8,324 bases of DNA, taken from GAS188 sp035949255 (lineage in GTDB: Bacteria; Pseudomonadota; Alphaproteobacteria; Rhizobiales; Beijerinckiaceae). Below the pieces are notes generated by a model. That model had not been told where the DNA came from, did not search any database, and saw only the letters and a program-made list of their open reading frames with translations. The DNA is taken from NCBI GenBank assembly GCA_035949255.1, contig DASZIL010000190.1, positions 1-8,324 on the forward strand, written 5' to 3'. Within the stretch, counting starts at the first letter, position 1. Each line of letters begins with the position of its first letter. The position numbers were made by a program, and so were the translations under genes. Shown piece after piece: positions 6,103 through 8,324 of this stretch.

Positions 6103-6615
6103 TCATCGGACCTCCACATCCATCCAGCTCTCGAAACAATGGTTGTTCGCGAGTGACATCACGCCGATCGTGGCGCGACAGCCGATGCCCCGCTCGGGAC
6201 CAAAGACTTCAGCGAAGAGATCCGTGAGCCCGCTCGATATGAGGTTTGGCGAGGTGAAGCCGGGTGCGCAGACGACGAAGTTCAGGGTTCGGACGAGCGC
6301 GACCACATTGTCGAGATCGCCGAGCGCCTGCTTCAATCCGGCAAGGCAATTGATCCCTGTCTGGCGAGCCGCGGCATAGGCCCGCTCCACCGTGACCTCG
6401 GCGCCCACACGCCCTGGATGCAGGGCTTTTCCATCGGGCAGGTCCGGAACATGACCCGACAAGACCAGGAGATTGCCGATGCGGTGGAAAGGCTTCATCT
6501 TCCCATAGTTCTGCCCGTAATATTTTTGCGGCGTTCCATGGTCCGGGAGGCCGGGAGCGGTTGCCAGGTTCGGCAACTCGATCCCCATCTGCTTCAGCTT
6601 CCGTTCGACTTCCAT
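6103..6615 (-). CDS. RidA (YjgF/YER057c/UK114) family protein, long form
   Basis: A 170-residue member of the RidA superfamily. Canonical RidA (about 128 residues) hydrolyses reactive enamines/imines released by PLP enzymes; this longer branch with a helical N-terminal lead ('VERKLKQMGIELP') is less well characterised. The core begins around residue 44 ('RIGNLLVLSGHVPD') and ends in 'ESWMDVEV'. R147 in 'GCRATIGV' aligns with the substrate-carboxylate arginine of RidA (R105 in E. coli), and E162 in 'CFESW' with the active-site glutamate (E120), so deaminase-type chemistry is possible. The usual proline after 'V-x-x-L' is A156 here. The ATG at 6615 has AGGGAGAG about six bases upstream. It is probably its own transcript: a strong hairpin lies between it and the transporter gene upstream. 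A role in clearing by-products of enzymes like the nearby aminotransferase is inference only. Confidence 0.88.
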   Translation of the reverse strand: MEVERKLKQMGIELPNLATAPGLPDHGTPQKYYGQNYGKMKPFHRIGNLLVLSGHVPDLPDGKALHPGRVGAEVTVERAYAAARQTGINCLAGLKQALGDLDNVVALVRTLNFVVCAPGFTSPNLISSGLTDLFAEVFGPERGIGCRATIGVMSLANNHCFESWMDVEVR

Positions 6616-6801
6616 CGAGGCTCTCCCTTTGCTGATGGCGCTTCGCCGCCTTCAAGAGGACCTGAGGCGAAGACTTCATCGTCACGCAAAGGACAGTTGA
6701 CGCCAGTGGAAGGCAAAAATCCACAAGATGATCCTGCAATGAAAGCTTACGAACACCAGCAAGGCCCGAAAGAAGCGCGATCGGCGCGAATGATCCGGTC
6801 G

Positions 6802-6828
6802 CGCCGGCGCGACGAGGGCGCGCCGGCG
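6802..6828. terminator. Strong GC hairpin just after EamA transporter gene
   Basis: A perfect 10-bp inverted repeat CGCCGGCGCG/CGCGCCGGCG with a 7-base loop starts 6 bp after the stop of the leftward transporter gene. It overlaps a separate perfect 16-bp palindrome GTCGCGCCGGCGCGAC (6798-6813), so two alternative foldings compete. No T run follows, so it may act as a Rho-assisted end or as an mRNA 3' stabiliser. The arms also form a 10-bp direct repeat (6800-6809 and 6819-6828), because the core CGCCGGCG is its own reverse complement. Confidence 0.5.
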
Positions 6829-6834
6829 GAAGCC

Positions 6835-7794
6835 TCAATTGCGCGGTGCCGCGATGCACAAGACCATTCCGGCGATGACCGCGGCCATGCCGACCATTTC
6901 GCTGAACGAGGCTTGCTCGCCCAGCCAAAGGAGGTCGACGACGCCGGTCACGATCGGAGTGAGCGGCACGAAGAGCGCCGCTTGCACCGGGCCGAGCAGG
7001 GCGACGGCGCGCGTATAGAGATAAAGCGCGGCGACGCCGACGAGCACGCCTTGGAACAGGGCTTGCAACAGACTCGCCCCTATCGAAGCCTCGACCAGAT
7101 GGAGCGGCATGAAGAAGGCCCAGAGCGGCACGCTCATGAGCGACAGGATGGAGATGGCCGCGGCGGCGCCGACGGAGCTCGCTTTCCAGCGATTGGCCAT
7201 GAAGCCGAAGGCCGCCCACATGCAACCGGAAAGCGCGAAGAGAAGATCGCCTCGCCAGGCGCCTTCGCGCGCCGGCGCCCCGGCAAAGGCCTCGAAGGAG
7301 AAGAGGACGAGCCCCGCGACGGTGAGCGCGAGTGCGCCGAGCTCTCCCCAGGCGGGGCGCTCGCGAAGCCAGATGAGCGAAAGCAGCGTCGCCGTGATCG
7401 GGGTGAGCGCCGGGCCGATGACGGCGCTGTGGAAGGCTGGTGCGAAGGCCACCCCGCCGACGAGCGCGAGGCTGAATGGCGCGCCCGCGAGGATCGCGAG
7501 CGTGACGGCTCGCCCCCAGCCGAGCGGGCCCACGGGGAAATTCGGCGCCCTTGCGGCCAACGGCAAGAGCACGAGGCCGGCGGCGAGGAAACGAAGCACG
7601 GTGACATCGGCCGCCGTCAAGCCGTCGGCGACCGAGATCTTCGACACGATCGGCTGGATGCCCCAGATCAGAGCGCAGAGCGCGCCAAAGCCGAGGCCTT
7701 TCCAGGAGCGTGGCGCGATCCCCGTCGCGGGCGATGCCGATGACGCCGCGACAGTGTCGCGGCGTCCGCGCGGGCGGGATGTCGAGAGGTTCAT
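6835..7794 (-). CDS. EamA-family drug/metabolite transporter (DMT superfamily)
   Basis: A 319-residue inner-membrane protein with about ten hydrophobic helices arranged as two EamA repeats (roughly 33-165 and 183-316). A 30-residue hydrophilic N-terminus precedes the first helix 'GLGFGALCALIWGIQPIVSK', with the W-G and S-K pattern common at helix 1 of the family. The first repeat ends in 'ITATLLSLIWLRERPAWGEL' and the second in 'IVTGVVDLLWLGEQASFSEM', both the EamA 'L-x-E-x-x-x-x-x-E' signature. Known family members export amino acids or other small metabolites; the substrate here cannot be inferred. The ATG at 7794 has a strong GGAAGGAG ribosome site four bases upstream. The gene begins 11 bp after the stop of the CorC-type gene and is likely in one operon with it. 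A strong hairpin follows its stop. Confidence 0.9.
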   Translation of the reverse strand: MNLSTSRPRGRRDTVAASSASPATGIAPRSWKGLGFGALCALIWGIQPIVSKISVADGLTAADVTVLRFLAAGLVLLPLAARAPNFPVGPLGWGRAVTLAILAGAPFSLALVGGVAFAPAFHSAVIGPALTPITATLLSLIWLRERPAWGELGALALTVAGLVLFSFEAFAGAPAREGAWRGDLLFALSGCMWAAFGFMANRWKASSVGAAAAISILSLMSVPLWAFFMPLHLVEASIGASLLQALFQGVLVGVAALYLYTRAVALLGPVQAALFVPLTPIVTGVVDLLWLGEQASFSEMVGMAAVIAGMVLCIAAPRN

Positions 7795-7805
7795 GACGCT
7801 CCTTC

Positions 7806-8324
7806 CTACTCGGCGGCGGCTTGCGACCTGCCCGTCTGTTTGCCGAGGGGCGTCACGCGAAGCTGGGTGATGCGGTTGCGGTGCCTGCGCATCACCTCGA
7901 AACGGTAGCCGTGAAAAGTGAAGGCCTGGCCGGGGTCCGGGATCGTCTGAGCTTCGTGAATGACGAGACCGGCGACCGTGGTCGCATCCTCATCCGGCAA
8001 TCGCCAATCCATCGCACGGTTCACGTCGCGCACCGGCACCGAGCCCTCGACGACGATCGAGCCGTTGGGCTGAGGGCGCACGCCATGAAGCTGCACATCG
8101 TGCTCGTCGGAGATGTCGCCGACGATCTCCTCGAGGATATCCTCGAGCGTCACCAGCCCCTCGATGTCGCCGTACTCGTTCACCACGAACGCGAAGCGCC
8201 GGCGGTTGCGCTGGAAGTGCGCGAGCTGGGCGTTGAGCGCGGTGCCCTCGGGCACGAAGTAGGACTCGCGGCCCCTGGCAATCTCGATGAGCCGCTCGCG
8301 CGTGAGCTCGCCGCGCACCAGCTC
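7806..8324 (-). CDS. CorC/HlyC-family CBS-domain protein, C-terminal part
   Basis: The last 172 residues of a leftward gene whose 5' part is beyond the right edge; the frame is open through 8324, so the GTG at 8318 is not taken as the start. The visible part has the second CBS domain, 'FVPEGTALNAQLAHFQRNRR...FVVNEYGDIEGLVTLEDILEEIVGDI', followed by the CorC/HlyC transporter-associated domain from about 'LHGVRPQPNGSIVVEGS' to 'ITQLRVTPLG'. Full-length relatives (about 420-440 residues) carry an N-terminal CNNM membrane domain and are linked to magnesium/cobalt efflux or resistance; shorter CorC-like relatives lack it, and the window cannot show which this is. The older label 'hemolysin' does not imply toxin activity. 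It ends in TAG 11 bp before the EamA transporter gene, probably in one operon. Confidence 0.9.
   Translation of the reverse strand, partial: ELVRGELTRERLIEIARGRESYFVPEGTALNAQLAHFQRNRRRFAFVVNEYGDIEGLVTLEDILEEIVGDISDEHDVQLHGVRPQPNGSIVVEGSVPVRDVNRAMDWRLPDEDATTVAGLVIHEAQTIPDPGQAFTFHGYRFEVMRRHRNRITQLRVTPLGKQTGRSQAAAE

Noticed and set aside
6418..7743. 441-codon rightward open frame opposite the ridA-like and EamA genes
   Set aside because: It is Arg/Glu/Asp-rich, low in hydrophobic residues, and mirrors two well-supported leftward genes; it is an antisense shadow.

Overview
The window is GC-rich, compactly packed bacterial chromosome. Codon use and the flavour of the proteins (a XylD-like sugar-acid dehydratase, an alphaproteobacterial-type WrbA, a class I/II aminotransferase, an LprI-like secreted protein) suggest an alphaproteobacterium, probably of the order Hyphomicrobiales (Rhizobiales). 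That placement rests on resemblance to remembered families, not on a search. No rRNA, tRNA, CRISPR array, transposase or phage gene is visible, so this looks like ordinary chromosome rather than a mobile island.

Layout from left to right. The first 65 bases are the start of a leftward gene that looks like an isocitrate lyase/PEP mutase family enzyme. A spacer (88-243) made of four blocks of 7-bp repeats separates it from a leftward IlvD/Edd-family sugar-acid dehydratase (247-2136). A 274-bp divergent spacer with a perfect 13-bp tandem repeat leads to a rightward PLP-dependent aminotransferase (2411-3592). That gene is followed 20 bp later by a small secreted LprI-like protein (3613-4053) and a probable terminator. 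After a 381-bp gap comes nicotinamidase pncA (4435-5070). It converges, across a 128-bp spacer holding a hairpin and a 15-codon mini-ORF with a near-ideal ribosome site, on leftward wrbA (5199-5798). A 304-bp gap with a candidate leftward terminator separates wrbA from a leftward long-form RidA-family gene (6103-6615). The right end is a leftward pair with an 11-bp gap: a CorC/HlyC-type CBS protein running off the window (7806-8324) and an EamA-type drug/metabolite transporter (6835-7794), closed by a strong GC hairpin.

The genes are mostly housekeeping or peripheral metabolism: sugar-acid catabolism (dehydratase), amino-group transfer and clean-up of reactive enamine/imine products (aminotransferase, RidA family), NAD salvage (PncA), quinone reduction (WrbA) and export (EamA). 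I see no convincing multi-gene novel system. The parts most worth a second look are non-coding: the heptamer repeat blocks in crossed A-B-A'-B' order, the 13-bp tandem repeat between the divergent genes, and the orphan ribosome site with mini-ORF and hairpin after pncA.
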